Shown piece by piece: positions 34,692 through 43,171 of a DNA stretch of 64,000 nucleotides. Location: NCBI GenBank assembly GCA_963844845.1, contig CAWJPW010000010.1, forward strand, positions 62,001 to 126,000, read 5' to 3'. This DNA comes from CAWJPW01 sp963844845. Lineage in GTDB: Bacteria > Acidobacteriota > Thermoanaerobaculia > Thermoanaerobaculales > Sulfomarinibacteraceae. A program made the position numbers and the translations under genes. Every line of letters begins with the position of its first letter. Positions within the stretch are counted from its first letter, which is position 1. Below the pieces are notes generated by a model that was not told the origin of the DNA, ran no database searches, and saw only the letters and a program-made list of their open reading frames with translations.

Positions 34692-36068
34692 ATGCGTTTC
34701 AACGACCTGGACCTTTCGCCCGCGCTGCTGCGCGGCATCTCCGATCTCGGCTTCGAAGAGCCGACCCCCATCCAGCGCAGCGCGTTGCCGCCCGCCCTCG
34801 CCGGCCGCGACGTCCTGGGCTGCGCCATGACCGGCAGCGGCAAGACTGCGGCCTTCGTGCTGCCCATTCTCAGCCGGCTCTCGAGTCGATCCGCCCCGGG
34901 GCCCCGGGCCCTGGTGCTGACGCCCACCCGCGAGCTGGCGGCACAGGTACACGACCACCTCGCTCAGCTCGGCCGCCACACGCGGGTCTCCTCGGCCGTC
35001 GTGTTCGGCGGAGTCAAGCCCGGGCCACAGGAGCGAGCGCTGCGCGCCGGCGTCGACGTGGTGGTCGCGACCCCTGGCCGTCTCCTCGACCATATGAGGC
35101 AACCGTGGGCCCGCTTCGACAAGCTCGAGGTCCTCGTCCTCGACGAGGCGGACCGGATGCTGGACATGGGCTTCCTCCCCGATGTGCGTCGCATCCTCGC
35201 CCAGCTCCCCACACACCGTCACACGATGCTCTTCTCCGCCACCATGCCGCGACCCATCGCCGACCTCAGCCGTCAGCTGCTCAGCGACCCTGTGCGCCTC
35301 GACGTGGAGCGCCCTTCGGCTCCGGCAGTTGGCGTCGAGCAGGCGGTGATGCCCGTGCCGGAGAAGCTCAAGCCGTCCCTCCTGCTCGAGATGCTGCGCC
35401 GCAAGGAGGTCGAGACCGCACTGGTCTTCACCCGTACCAAGCACCGCGCCAACCGCCTGGCCAAGTTCCTCGACGGCGCCGGCATCCGCTGCGACCGCAT
35501 CCATGGCAACCGCAGCCAGCCCCAGCGCGAGGCCGCGCTGGCCGCCTTCAAGGGCGGCGCCATCCAGGTGCTGGTGGCTACCGACATCGCGGCCCGCGGC
35601 ATCGACGTCGAAGCGCTGCCGCACGTTGTCAACTTCGACGTCCCCGTGCAGCCCGATGACTACATCCACCGGGTCGGCCGCACCGCCCGCGCCCAGGCCA
35701 CCGGTAACGCCCTCACCTTCGCCTCGCCCAACGAGCGACGCGAGATGGACGCCATCGAGCGCGCCGTGGGACGCAGGCTGCCGCGCCTCAAGCTCGAAGG
35801 CTTCGACTATGAAGCCAGCCCCAGCGGCCGCCTCGAGATCCCCATTGCCGAGCGGATCGCCGCCCTGCGCGCCCAGCGGGCCGAGGAGCGGGCGCGCTCC
35901 CGCGCCAAAACGCAACGCCGCGAGGAGCGTGGGCCCGCCCAGGCCACCACCGAGCGGAGGCGCGACGCAGGCCCCCGCCACCCTGGGGCCGGCGGCGGTC
36001 AGCCCAGCCGGCAGCGCCCCAACCAGCAGGGGCGCACCGGCGGAAGCCCGCGCGGCAGTACGCGGTAA
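34692..36068 (+). CDS. DEAD-box RNA helicase, RhlE-like
   Basis: The protein has 458 residues. All helicase motifs are present: Q motif (GFEEPTPIQRSALPP), I (AMTGSGKTAAF), Ia (PTRELAAQ), Ib (TPGRLLDHM), II (VLDEADRMLDMGF), III (FSATMP), IV (LVFTRTKHRAN), V (VATDIAARGID) and VI (HRVGRTARAQ). A basic, Gln/Gly/Arg-rich tail of about 80 residues follows, as in RhlE proteins that bind ribosomal or messenger RNA. It may help at low temperature. Start chosen at the ATG preceding RFNDLDLS. Confidence 0.94.
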   Translation: MRFNDLDLSPALLRGISDLGFEEPTPIQRSALPPALAGRDVLGCAMTGSGKTAAFVLPILSRLSSRSAPGPRALVLTPTRELAAQVHDHLAQLGRHTRVSSAVVFGGVKPGPQERALRAGVDVVVATPGRLLDHMRQPWARFDKLEVLVLDEADRMLDMGFLPDVRRILAQLPTHRHTMLFSATMPRPIADLSRQLLSDPVRLDVERPSAPAVGVEQAVMPVPEKLKPSLLLEMLRRKEVETALVFTRTKHRANRLAKFLDGAGIRCDRIHGNRSQPQREAALAAFKGGAIQVLVATDIAARGIDVEALPHVVNFDVPVQPDDYIHRVGRTARAQATGNALTFASPNERREMDAIERAVGRRLPRLKLEGFDYEASPSGRLEIPIAERIAALRAQRAEERARSRAKTQRREERGPAQATTERRRDAGPRHPGAGGGQPSRQRPNQQGRTGGSPRGSTR

Positions 36069-36302
36069 CCCTCCCGCCGACGGGGTGGTACCCGACTGCG
36101 CTGCCGCGGTCCGGTTCACCCCGCCCGGCGCCGCCGCCGACCTCGACCGTGCCCCTGACGGGGTGGTTGCGGGCCGGCGGCAGGCGCGGGCGCGGGGCGA
36201 CGGAGCGGGCGTCTGGCAGGTCGAGCGACGGAGGGTGACCCCCGCGATGACTCCGGCGGGCCGCCGCGTGACGACGGGCGCGAGACAGGCTAGGCTTGAG
36301 CC

Positions 36303-37400
36303 GTGGACCCCGCCCCACCCGCCGAGGTGACCCACCGCGTGCCGCGCTTGGTGCTGGTCGCACTGCTCCTGGCCGTGCTCTGGCTCTCCTTCCGCATCAT
36401 CCGGCCGTACCTCGACCCAATCCTGCTGGCGGTGATCCTCGCGCCCATGGTGCACCCGGTCTTCCGGCGGCTGCGGGCCAGGCTCGGGGGCCGCGCCACT
36501 CTGGCCGCGGTGCTCACCTGCGTGATCGTCGTGGTCCTCCTGCTGGCCCCGGTGGTGCTCCTGGGCACCGCCCTGGTGCGGCAGGGCGTGGAGTCGTTCC
36601 AGGCGATGCAGCAGTGGGTCACGGACGGACACCTCCAGCAGGCGCTCGACACCCACGCCCTGGACCGCGCCAAGCAGCTGGTCCAGCACGCAGTTCCCAT
36701 GGTCGACCTGAGTCGGCTCGACCTCGAGGGCCTCATCCTCAGCGGCAGCCGCAAGGCGGGGACTTTCCTCATCAGCAAGGGCGGGACCGTCCTCGGCCAG
36801 GCGGGCCTGGTGGTCGGCAAGCTGCTGCTCATGCTATTCGTGCTCTTCTACATGGTGCGCGACGGCGAGGCCATCCTCGCGTCCGGCCTCCACCTGCTGC
36901 CGCTGCGCCGCAGCCAGGAGGACCGCTTGATCCGGCGCATCCGGGAGGTTTCCCGCTCGGCCATCCTCGGCGCCTTCGGCACCGCCGCCGCGCAGGGCAT
37001 AGCCGGCGGGATCGGGTTCGCAATCGTCGGTATCCCTCCCCTCTTCTGGGGCACTGTGATGGCCTTTGCGAGCCTCATCCCGGTGGTGGGGACAACCCTG
37101 GTGTGGGGTCCGGCTGTGGTCTACCTGCTGCTCATCGGCAGCTGGGGCAAGGCCCTCTTCCTCGGGCTCTTCTGCGCCATCGTCGTGGGCAGCATCGACA
37201 ACTTTCTACGCCCGGTTCTCATGAGCGGTCAGGCGCGCATGGGCACCCTCTGGCTCTTCCTCGCCATCCTCGGCGGGATCCAGGCATTCGGTCTCCTGGG
37301 CCTGGTATACGGCCCCCTGGTGTTCGGTCTCCTGGCAGTTCTGCTCTACCTCTACGAGGAGGAGTTCAACGACTTCCTCGAGCGACAGGACTCCACCTGA
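36303..37400 (+). CDS. AI-2E family transporter
   Basis: The protein has 365 residues from a GTG. Eight or so transmembrane helices occur in the order typical of the family: two near the start (LVLVALLLAVLWLSFRIIRP), a soluble segment, then LLMLFVLFYMVRDGEAIL and the conserved ASLIPVVGTTLVWGPAVVYL and VGSIDNFLRPVLMSG. Members export small molecules or autoinducer-2, or exchange ions. It lies 39 bases before the methionine leader, probably as a separate transcript. Confidence 0.9.
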   Translation: MDPAPPAEVTHRVPRLVLVALLLAVLWLSFRIIRPYLDPILLAVILAPMVHPVFRRLRARLGGRATLAAVLTCVIVVVLLLAPVVLLGTALVRQGVESFQAMQQWVTDGHLQQALDTHALDRAKQLVQHAVPMVDLSRLDLEGLILSGSRKAGTFLISKGGTVLGQAGLVVGKLLLMLFVLFYMVRDGEAILASGLHLLPLRRSQEDRLIRRIREVSRSAILGAFGTAAAQGIAGGIGFAIVGIPPLFWGTVMAFASLIPVVGTTLVWGPAVVYLLLIGSWGKALFLGLFCAIVVGSIDNFLRPVLMSGQARMGTLWLFLAILGGIQAFGLLGLVYGPLVFGLLAVLLYLYEEEFNDFLERQDST

Positions 37401-37439
37401 CGCTTGACGGTCCGAGGGGCCTCGTGGTATTCCTCGGCC

Positions 37440-37541
37440 ATGGGACGCCGCCATGCCCACACCGCAGTCTCTCGTGCCATGGCCATGGTCATGCGCATGC
37501 CCGCGCTGCGGGTCGTGAGCGGGCGGGACCTCTCCGTGTAG
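37440..37541 (+). CDS. Methionine-rich leader peptide of the met operon
   Basis: This 33-codon frame has Met at codons 14, 16, 18 and 20 (RAMAMVMRMPAL), as expected if ribosome speed reports Met-tRNA supply. It ends at TAG (37539-37541). CGCTGCGG at 37504-37511, just after the Met codons, is an exact copy of the 3' arm of the terminator at 37583-37590. It can therefore pair with the terminator's 5' arm as an antiterminator. The metY start is at 37640. The ribosome binding site is weak, which lowers confidence in translation. Confidence 0.6.
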   Translation: MGRRHAHTAVSRAMAMVMRMPALRVVSGRDLSV

Positions 37542-37568
37542 ATCAGCACCGAACCCGACGCCCACCAC

Positions 37569-37600
37569 CCGCAGCGCACCCACGCTGCGGTTTTTCTTTG
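37569..37600 (+). terminator. Attenuator terminator in the met leader
   Basis: A perfect 8-bp stem CCGCAGCG / CGCTGCGG with a 6-base loop is followed at once by TTTTTCTTT, a textbook intrinsic terminator. It sits 40 bases before the metY start, so readthrough must be controlled. The competing copy of its 3' arm lies in the leader frame. Confidence 0.8.
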
Positions 37601-37639
37601 TCAGAGCACCCGGGCACGGCGGCCACGAAGGGAACGACG

Positions 37640-38935
37640 ATGAGTGATCACTATGGGTTCGACACGCTCTGCCTGCACGGCGGCCACCAGGTGGATGACG
37701 CCCCCCGCTCGCGCGCGGTGCCCATCTACCAGACCACGTCCTACCTCTTCGACGACGTCGACCACGCCGCCCGGCTCTTCGACCTCGAGGAGGCTGGGCA
37801 CATCTACACCCGCATCAGCAACCCCACCACCGACGTGTTCGAGCGCCGGATGGCGCTGCTCGAGGGCGGTAGCGGCGCCCTCGCAGTGGCCTCCGGGCAG
37901 GCGGCCGCGACCCTCACCCTTCTCACCCTGGCCGAGGCGGGCGACGAAATCGTCGCCTCGAGCCAGCTCTACGGCGGAACCACCAACCTGCTCAAGGTCA
38001 CCCTGGCCCGCCTCGGCATCGTCACCCGCTTCGTGGACGACCCCTCCCCCGACGCGGTCGCGGCGGCCATCGGCGAGCACACCCGCGCGGTGCTGGTGGA
38101 GACCATCGCCAACCCGTCTGGGGGCGTACCCGATCTGCCCGCCCTGGCGAGCGCCTGCCACCACCGCGGCGTACCCCTGGTGGTGGACAACACCGCCGCC
38201 ACCCCCTACCTTTGCCGGCCCTTCGCTCATAGCGCCGACATCGTCTTCCACTCCGCCACCAAGTTCATCGGCGGGCACGGCACCTCCATGGGCGGCGTGA
38301 TCGTCGACTCCGGACGCTTCCCATGGGACAACGGCCGCTTCCCGCGCTTCACCGAGCCCAGCGCCGGGTACCACGGGCTGCGCTTCTGGGAAGCCTTCGG
38401 GCCGGGCAGCCCCACCGGCAACACCGCCTTCATCGCCCGGGCCCGCGTCGAGCAGCTGCGCGACCTCGGTCCCGCCTTGAGCCCGTTCAACGCCTTCCTC
38501 CTCCTCCAGGGGCTCGAAACGCTGGCGCTGCGGATGCAGCGACACTGCGACAACGCCCTGACGGTGGCGCGCTTCCTCGCGGCTCACCCCAAGGTCGCCA
38601 GGGTCAGCTACCCAGGGCTCCCCGGCCACCCGTCCAACGCGCGCGCCTCGGCGCTGCTCGAGCACGGCGCCGGCGCCATCCTGACCTTCGGCGTGCGCGG
38701 CGGGGTCGAGGCCGCCCGCCGGGTGGTGGGTGCCGTCCGGCTCATCTCCCTGCTCGCCAACATCGGCGACGCCCGCACGCTCATCATCCACCCGGCCACC
38801 ACCACCCACCGCCAACTGAGCGCGGAGGAGCGCCGGGTCGCCGGAGTCCCCGACGATCTCGTGCGGCTCTCGGTGGGGCTCGAGGAGGTCGACGACATCA
38901 CTGCCGACCTGGCGCAGGCGCTGGCGGCAGCGTGA
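37640..38935 (+). CDS. metY: O-acetylhomoserine sulfhydrylase
   Basis: The protein has 431 residues, the usual size. Family marks are DTLCLHGGHQVD at the start, PIYQTTSYLFDDVDHAARLF, NPTTDVFERRMALLEGG, and the PLP-lysine in HSATKFIGGHGTSMGG. It makes homocysteine from O-acetylhomoserine and sulfide in the cytoplasm. It is the first structural gene behind the methionine leader and overlaps metX by four bases (GTGA). Confidence 0.94.
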   Translation: MSDHYGFDTLCLHGGHQVDDAPRSRAVPIYQTTSYLFDDVDHAARLFDLEEAGHIYTRISNPTTDVFERRMALLEGGSGALAVASGQAAATLTLLTLAEAGDEIVASSQLYGGTTNLLKVTLARLGIVTRFVDDPSPDAVAAAIGEHTRAVLVETIANPSGGVPDLPALASACHHRGVPLVVDNTAATPYLCRPFAHSADIVFHSATKFIGGHGTSMGGVIVDSGRFPWDNGRFPRFTEPSAGYHGLRFWEAFGPGSPTGNTAFIARARVEQLRDLGPALSPFNAFLLLQGLETLALRMQRHCDNALTVARFLAAHPKVARVSYPGLPGHPSNARASALLEHGAGAILTFGVRGGVEAARRVVGAVRLISLLANIGDARTLIIHPATTTHRQLSAEERRVAGVPDDLVRLSVGLEEVDDITADLAQALAAA

Positions 38936-40035
38936 GCGCCGCTCTCCGGCCCCCCGCCACGGCCCGCGTCCTCGAGCTGCCGGGCCCCATTCCTCTGGCG
39001 GCGGGCGGCACCCTGCCGCGGGTACGGGTGGCGTATGAGACCTGGGGCGAGCTGGCCCCCGCGGGGGACAACGCCGTGCTGGTGTGTCACGCCCTCACCG
39101 GCAGCTCGCATGTGGCCGGCGACGCCGCCGAGCCCGGCTGGTGGGACGGCGTCGTCGGACCCGGCCGCGCCCTCGACACCGACCGCCACCTCGTCGTCGC
39201 GCCGAACCTCCTGGGGAGCTGCTACGGCACCACCGGCCCTGGTGATCCCGACCCCACGACCGGGCGGCCCTGGGGAATGACCTTCCCGGTCATCACCCCG
39301 CGCGACATGGTGGAGGTGCAGCACCGGCTCCTGCTCCGCCTCGGTGTCCGGCGCCTCGCCCTGGTGGTGGGCGGCTCCCTGGGCGGGATGCTGGTGTGGC
39401 AGTGGCTGGTGGACCACCCGGAGATGGTGGCGGCTGCCGCCCCCATCGCCGCCGCGCCCCAGGCCTCGGCCTGGTCCATCGCGCTGAACTCCGTGGCCCG
39501 CGGCGCCATCCTCGCCGATTCTGCGTGGTCCGGCGGCGCCTACCAAGGCGAGGGCCCCGCAGCCGGCCTCGCCCTGGCCCGGCAGATCGCCATGATCTCG
39601 TACCGCAGCGAGGCTGAGATGGCCGTCCGCTTCGGCCGCGGGGCCACCGGCGTCGCACCAGGCGAGGCTCCACCGCGCGGCTCTCGCTTCGCCGTGGAGA
39701 GCTACCTGCAGCATCACGGCGACAAGCTGGTGCGGCGGTTCGACGCCCGCTCCTACGTCGTCCTCACCGAGGCCATGGACCGCCACGACGTGGCCCGCGG
39801 CCACCGGGACCTGGATGCGGCCCTGGCGCGCGCCACGGCTCGCGTCCTCGGCATCGGCATCTCCTCCGATGTCCTCTTCTTCCCGCACGAGGTGCGCGAA
39901 GCGGTGGACACGCTGGCGACGCTGGGCAAGGACGCACGCTACGCCGAGCTCGAGTCGATCCACGGCCACGACGCCTTCCTCATCGAGCTGGACGCCGTGG
40001 GCCGGCTCCTGCGGGGTCTCCTGGAGGGAGGCTGA
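38932..40035 (+). CDS. metX: Homoserine O-acetyltransferase
   Basis: The protein has 367 residues from a GTG overlapping the metY stop. It has VAYETWGELAPAGDNAVLVC, the nucleophile elbow VVGGSLGGMLVWQW, a conserved region DRHDVARGH and the catalytic His in ESIHGHDAFLIE. These are typical of MetX acetyltransferases, which activate homoserine for MetY. Succinyl rather than acetyl use cannot be excluded by eye. Confidence 0.94.
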   Translation: MSAALRPPATARVLELPGPIPLAAGGTLPRVRVAYETWGELAPAGDNAVLVCHALTGSSHVAGDAAEPGWWDGVVGPGRALDTDRHLVVAPNLLGSCYGTTGPGDPDPTTGRPWGMTFPVITPRDMVEVQHRLLLRLGVRRLALVVGGSLGGMLVWQWLVDHPEMVAAAAPIAAAPQASAWSIALNSVARGAILADSAWSGGAYQGEGPAAGLALARQIAMISYRSEAEMAVRFGRGATGVAPGEAPPRGSRFAVESYLQHHGDKLVRRFDARSYVVLTEAMDRHDVARGHRDLDAALARATARVLGIGISSDVLFFPHEVREAVDTLATLGKDARYAELESIHGHDAFLIELDAVGRLLRGLLEGG

Positions 40036-40037
40036 CG

Positions 40038-41420
40038 ATGCGCGTGCTCAAGTTCGGCGGCACCTCGGTGGGTGATGCGGAGCGCCTCCGCACGGTGGCT
40101 GAGCTCATCGCCCGGCGGAGCGATGAAGGTCTGGTGGTTGTGCTCTCGGCCGCTGCCGGCGTCACCGACCGTCTCGCCTGGATCGGCGGGCTGGCCGCGG
40201 CGGATCGCGCCGCCGAGGCGGCGGCAGAGGTGCGGGCGCTGCGCCGCCGCCACCACGACCTGGTGCAGGCTACGCTGGGCCCCGGCTCCGCGGCTGACGC
40301 CGTGCACGCCGGGAGCGACGCCATGCTCGACACCGTCGCCGAGATGGCGAGGAGCTGCACCGTACTCCGCGACCTCTCTCCCGTCGTCGCGGCCCGCCTG
40401 CTGGGATTCGGGGAGCGTCTCTCCACGCTCCTGGCGGGTGCGGCCCTGGCGTCGGCCGGAGTCGCGGTGGCGCGTGTGGACGCCCGCGGGGTGGTGGTGG
40501 CCGACGGAGAGCCGCTGGCGGCCGAGGCGCTCGCCGAGCCCACCCGGACGGCGGCGCGGGCGCGCCTGCTGCCGCTCCTCGGGCGGGGGGCGGTGGTCCT
40601 TACCGAGGGCTTCGTGGCGCGGTCGCCCTCCGGCGCCGACCGCACCCTCGGGCGCGGCGGCTCCGACTTGAGCGCCACCCTTCTGGGCGCCGCGCTCGAC
40701 GCCGAGGAGATCGAGATCTGGACCGACGTCGACGGGGTGATGACCGCCGACCCGAGCCTTGTCCCCGATGCCCGCTCCATCCCGATGATGAGCTTCGAGG
40801 AGGCCGCCGAGCTGGCCGCCTTCGGCGCCCGCGTCCTTCACCCCCGCACCCTGCTGCCGGCGGTGGAGCGCGACATCGCGGTGCGGGTCCTCAACACCAA
40901 CCGGCCCACCGGCAAGGGCACCTTGATCCTCGCCCAGGCCCCGCCCAACGGACGCACCGTCACAAGCATCGCCTACAAGGAGGGGCTCACTGCGGTGCAC
41001 CTTGTGTCGACGCGGATGTTCAAGGCGCACAGCTTCTTGCGCCGGCTCTTCGCGGTGCTCGACCGCCACCGCATGGCCCCCGATGTGGTGGCTTCATCGG
41101 AGGTCTCGGTGGCATTCGGTCTCGCCGACGCGACCCGGCTGGAAGCGGCCCTGCCCGAGCTCACCGAGCTCGGCACCGTCACGGTCCGCGACGGCCAGGC
41201 TGTGGTCTGCGTGGTGGGCGAGCACCTCAAGCAGGTGCCGGGGATCGTCGCCCGTGTGTTCGACGACCTCGGCGACCTGCGCGCTTCCCTGGTCTCCTTC
41301 GGAGGCTCGGAGATCAACCTCAGCTTCGTGCTCGACGAGGGGGCGCTGCCCGAGGTGGTGGGACGGCTGCACCGCCGTTTCTTCCCGCCGACCGAGCAGG
41401 AGGTGCGCCGTGCCGGCTGA
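40038..41420 (+). CDS. Aspartate kinase
   Basis: The protein has 460 residues. The substrate site is VLKFGGTSVGDAERL; nucleotide and aspartate contacts lie in GRGGSDLSATLLGAALDAEE and WTDVDGVMTADP. Two ACT domains (about 300-455) are present (TSIAYKEGLTAVHLV, AVVCVVGEHLKQVPG), so the enzyme is probably feedback-controlled. It starts two bases after metX with a GGAGG site. There is no fused homoserine dehydrogenase. Confidence 0.94.
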   Translation: MRVLKFGGTSVGDAERLRTVAELIARRSDEGLVVVLSAAAGVTDRLAWIGGLAAADRAAEAAAEVRALRRRHHDLVQATLGPGSAADAVHAGSDAMLDTVAEMARSCTVLRDLSPVVAARLLGFGERLSTLLAGAALASAGVAVARVDARGVVVADGEPLAAEALAEPTRTAARARLLPLLGRGAVVLTEGFVARSPSGADRTLGRGGSDLSATLLGAALDAEEIEIWTDVDGVMTADPSLVPDARSIPMMSFEEAAELAAFGARVLHPRTLLPAVERDIAVRVLNTNRPTGKGTLILAQAPPNGRTVTSIAYKEGLTAVHLVSTRMFKAHSFLRRLFAVLDRHRMAPDVVASSEVSVAFGLADATRLEAALPELTELGTVTVRDGQAVVCVVGEHLKQVPGIVARVFDDLGDLRASLVSFGGSEINLSFVLDEGALPEVVGRLHRRFFPPTEQEVRRAG

Positions 41421-42456
41421 GCGGCGCCGCATCGCTGTGCTCGGCGCCACCGGCGTGGTGGGCCAGCGCCTGGTCCGCCGCCTCGACGGGCACCCCTGGT
41501 TCGAGCTGGTGGCGGTGGCCGCCTCGCCACGCTCGGTGGGACGCCCTTACGGCCAAGCGGTCCACTGGCTGCTGCCCGGCGCGCCTCCATCTGCCGCGGC
41601 GAAGCTGCCGCTATGTGCCGCCGAGCCCACCGCGGTGGGCGCCGACCTCGTCCTCTCGGCCCTCGACGGCGGTACCGCGGCCCAGGTGGAGCCCGCATTC
41701 CGCGCCGCCGGACACACCGTCATCAGCAACGCCTCCGCTCTGCGCATGGAGCCTGACGTACCGCTCGTCGTGCCCGAGGTGAACCCGGAGCACCTCGAGC
41801 TCATGACCACCCAGCGGCGCCGCTGGGGCGGCGCGGTGGTCACCAACCCAAACTGCTCCACCATCGGGCTGGTGCTGGCGCTGGCGCCGCTGGCGCAGAG
41901 CTTCGGGGTCGAGTCGGTGGTCGTCACCACCCTCCAGGCTCTCTCCGGCGCAGGTCACCCGGGCGTCCCGGCCCTCGACGCCCTAGGCAACGTGCAGCCG
42001 CTCATCGCCGGCGAGGAGGACAAGCTCGTGCACGAGCCCGCCAAGATCCTTGGCACCCTCGCCGGCGACGCCGTCACACCCCACCCTCTGGGAGTGAGCG
42101 CCCAGTGCAACCGGGTACCGGTGCGCGACGGTCATCTGCTGTCGCTGTCGGTGCGGCTGTCGCGCTCCGCCACCCTCGCGGAGGCTCGACACGCCTTCGG
42201 CTCCTTCGTCCCGCCCATCGCCGACCTCCACCTCCCGTCGGCCCCCGTCCGACCCGTGGCGCTGGCGCCCACGGCCGACCGGCCGCAACCCCTGCTCGAC
42301 ATCGACGCAGGCGTCGGCATGACCGTGACGATCGGCCGACTCGAGCGGTGCGCGGTGCAGGATCTTCGCCTCGTCGCCTTGGTCCACAACACCGAGCGGG
42401 GCGCCGCCGGCGGCACGCTGCTCCTCGCCGAGCTGGTGGCGGCCCGGGGCCTCTGA
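41410..42456 (+). CDS. asd: Aspartate-semialdehyde dehydrogenase
   Basis: The protein has 348 residues from a GTG that overlaps the aspartate kinase stop by 11 bases and has CAGGAGGT before it. NADP binding: AVLGATGVVGQRLVRRL. The catalytic Cys is in VVTNPNCSTIGLVLAL; later are TTLQALSGAGHPG and SAQCNRVPVRDGH with a conserved His. It supplies aspartate semialdehyde toward homoserine. Homoserine dehydrogenase itself is not in this operon. Confidence 0.93.
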   Translation: MPAERRRIAVLGATGVVGQRLVRRLDGHPWFELVAVAASPRSVGRPYGQAVHWLLPGAPPSAAAKLPLCAAEPTAVGADLVLSALDGGTAAQVEPAFRAAGHTVISNASALRMEPDVPLVVPEVNPEHLELMTTQRRRWGGAVVTNPNCSTIGLVLALAPLAQSFGVESVVVTTLQALSGAGHPGVPALDALGNVQPLIAGEEDKLVHEPAKILGTLAGDAVTPHPLGVSAQCNRVPVRDGHLLSLSVRLSRSATLAEARHAFGSFVPPIADLHLPSAPVRPVALAPTADRPQPLLDIDAGVGMTVTIGRLERCAVQDLRLVALVHNTERGAAGGTLLLAELVAARGL

Positions 42457-42570
42457 CAGAGCCTGCGGCCGGAATCACCACGACCAGAGGGGACCCGCCG
42501 CGCCACCCCGGCATGCGCAGCAATGCGTGTACGGCTCGGCGTGTTGTGCGGCGCACGAGGAGGACGCACC

Positions 42571-42945
42571 GTGGCCGATGCACGCAACGTGTTGGGACTC
42601 GCGCTCGAGCCCTGCTGCAGCGATCCGCTCACCGGTTGGTACCGTGATGGCACCTGCCGCAGCGGCCGCGACGACCTCGGCCGGCACGTGGTGTGCGCCG
42701 AGATGACCGCCGAGTTCCTGGAGTTCTCCGACCGGCAGGGGAACGACCTGACGACTCCGGTACTGGGTGCCGGATTCCCGGGACTGCACCCCGGCGACCG
42801 TTGGTGCCTGTGCGCGGCGCGTTGGCGGAAGGCCCTCGAAGCGGGCGTGGCACCACCCGTGATCCTCGCCGCCACCGAGGAGTCGGCCCTCCAGGTCGTC
42901 TCCCTCGACCAGCTCAAGAGCCACGCCCTCGACCTCGCCTCCTGA
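42571..42945 (+). CDS. DUF2237 family protein
   Basis: The protein has 124 residues from a GTG behind GAGGAGG. It matches DUF2237 well: NVLGLALEPCCSDPLTGWYR, HVVCAEMTAEFLEFSDRQGN and GDRWCLCAARWRKALEAG. Several Cys and His residues are conserved. The function of the family is unknown; in other genomes it appears near redox genes. It follows the met operon at 114 bases and may have its own promoter. Confidence 0.9.
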   Translation: MADARNVLGLALEPCCSDPLTGWYRDGTCRSGRDDLGRHVVCAEMTAEFLEFSDRQGNDLTTPVLGAGFPGLHPGDRWCLCAARWRKALEAGVAPPVILAATEESALQVVSLDQLKSHALDLAS

Positions 42946-43117
42946 GCGCGCGCCCGTCGTGCCACCCGGTCCGTGCGCCAGAGGCTCCCCCAAACGCCCC
43001 GGCTCTGGACGGGGTCGCAGTCACCGGCCCCTGACGCGTGGGGTTGCCCCGGTCGCCGTCGCTGCCCCGGTCCCGGTCCCGGTCGCGGTCGTGGGCAGTC
43101 CGCCTCGTGCCGACACG

Positions 43118-43150
43118 AAAAAGCGGGCGGCCGCTCAAGCGGCCGCCCGC
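43118..43150 (-). terminator. Intrinsic terminator of the nine-haem cytochrome gene
   Basis: On the minus strand a 12-bp stem GCGGGCGGCCGC / GCGGCCGCCCGC with a TTGA loop is followed by TTTTT. It lies 22 bases beyond the stop of the cytochrome gene. Confidence 0.85.
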
Positions 43151-43171
43151 CGTAGTTGGCTCCGGTGCGGC

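Noticed and set aside
34443..36689. A 748-codon open frame antisense to the DEAD-box helicase
   Set aside because: All helicase motifs lie on the plus strand; this frame has no recognisable domain.
37401..37640. SAM or other metabolite riboswitch before metY
   Set aside because: I looked for SAM-I, SAM-II and T-box features and saw none; the leader peptide with a terminator explains the region better.
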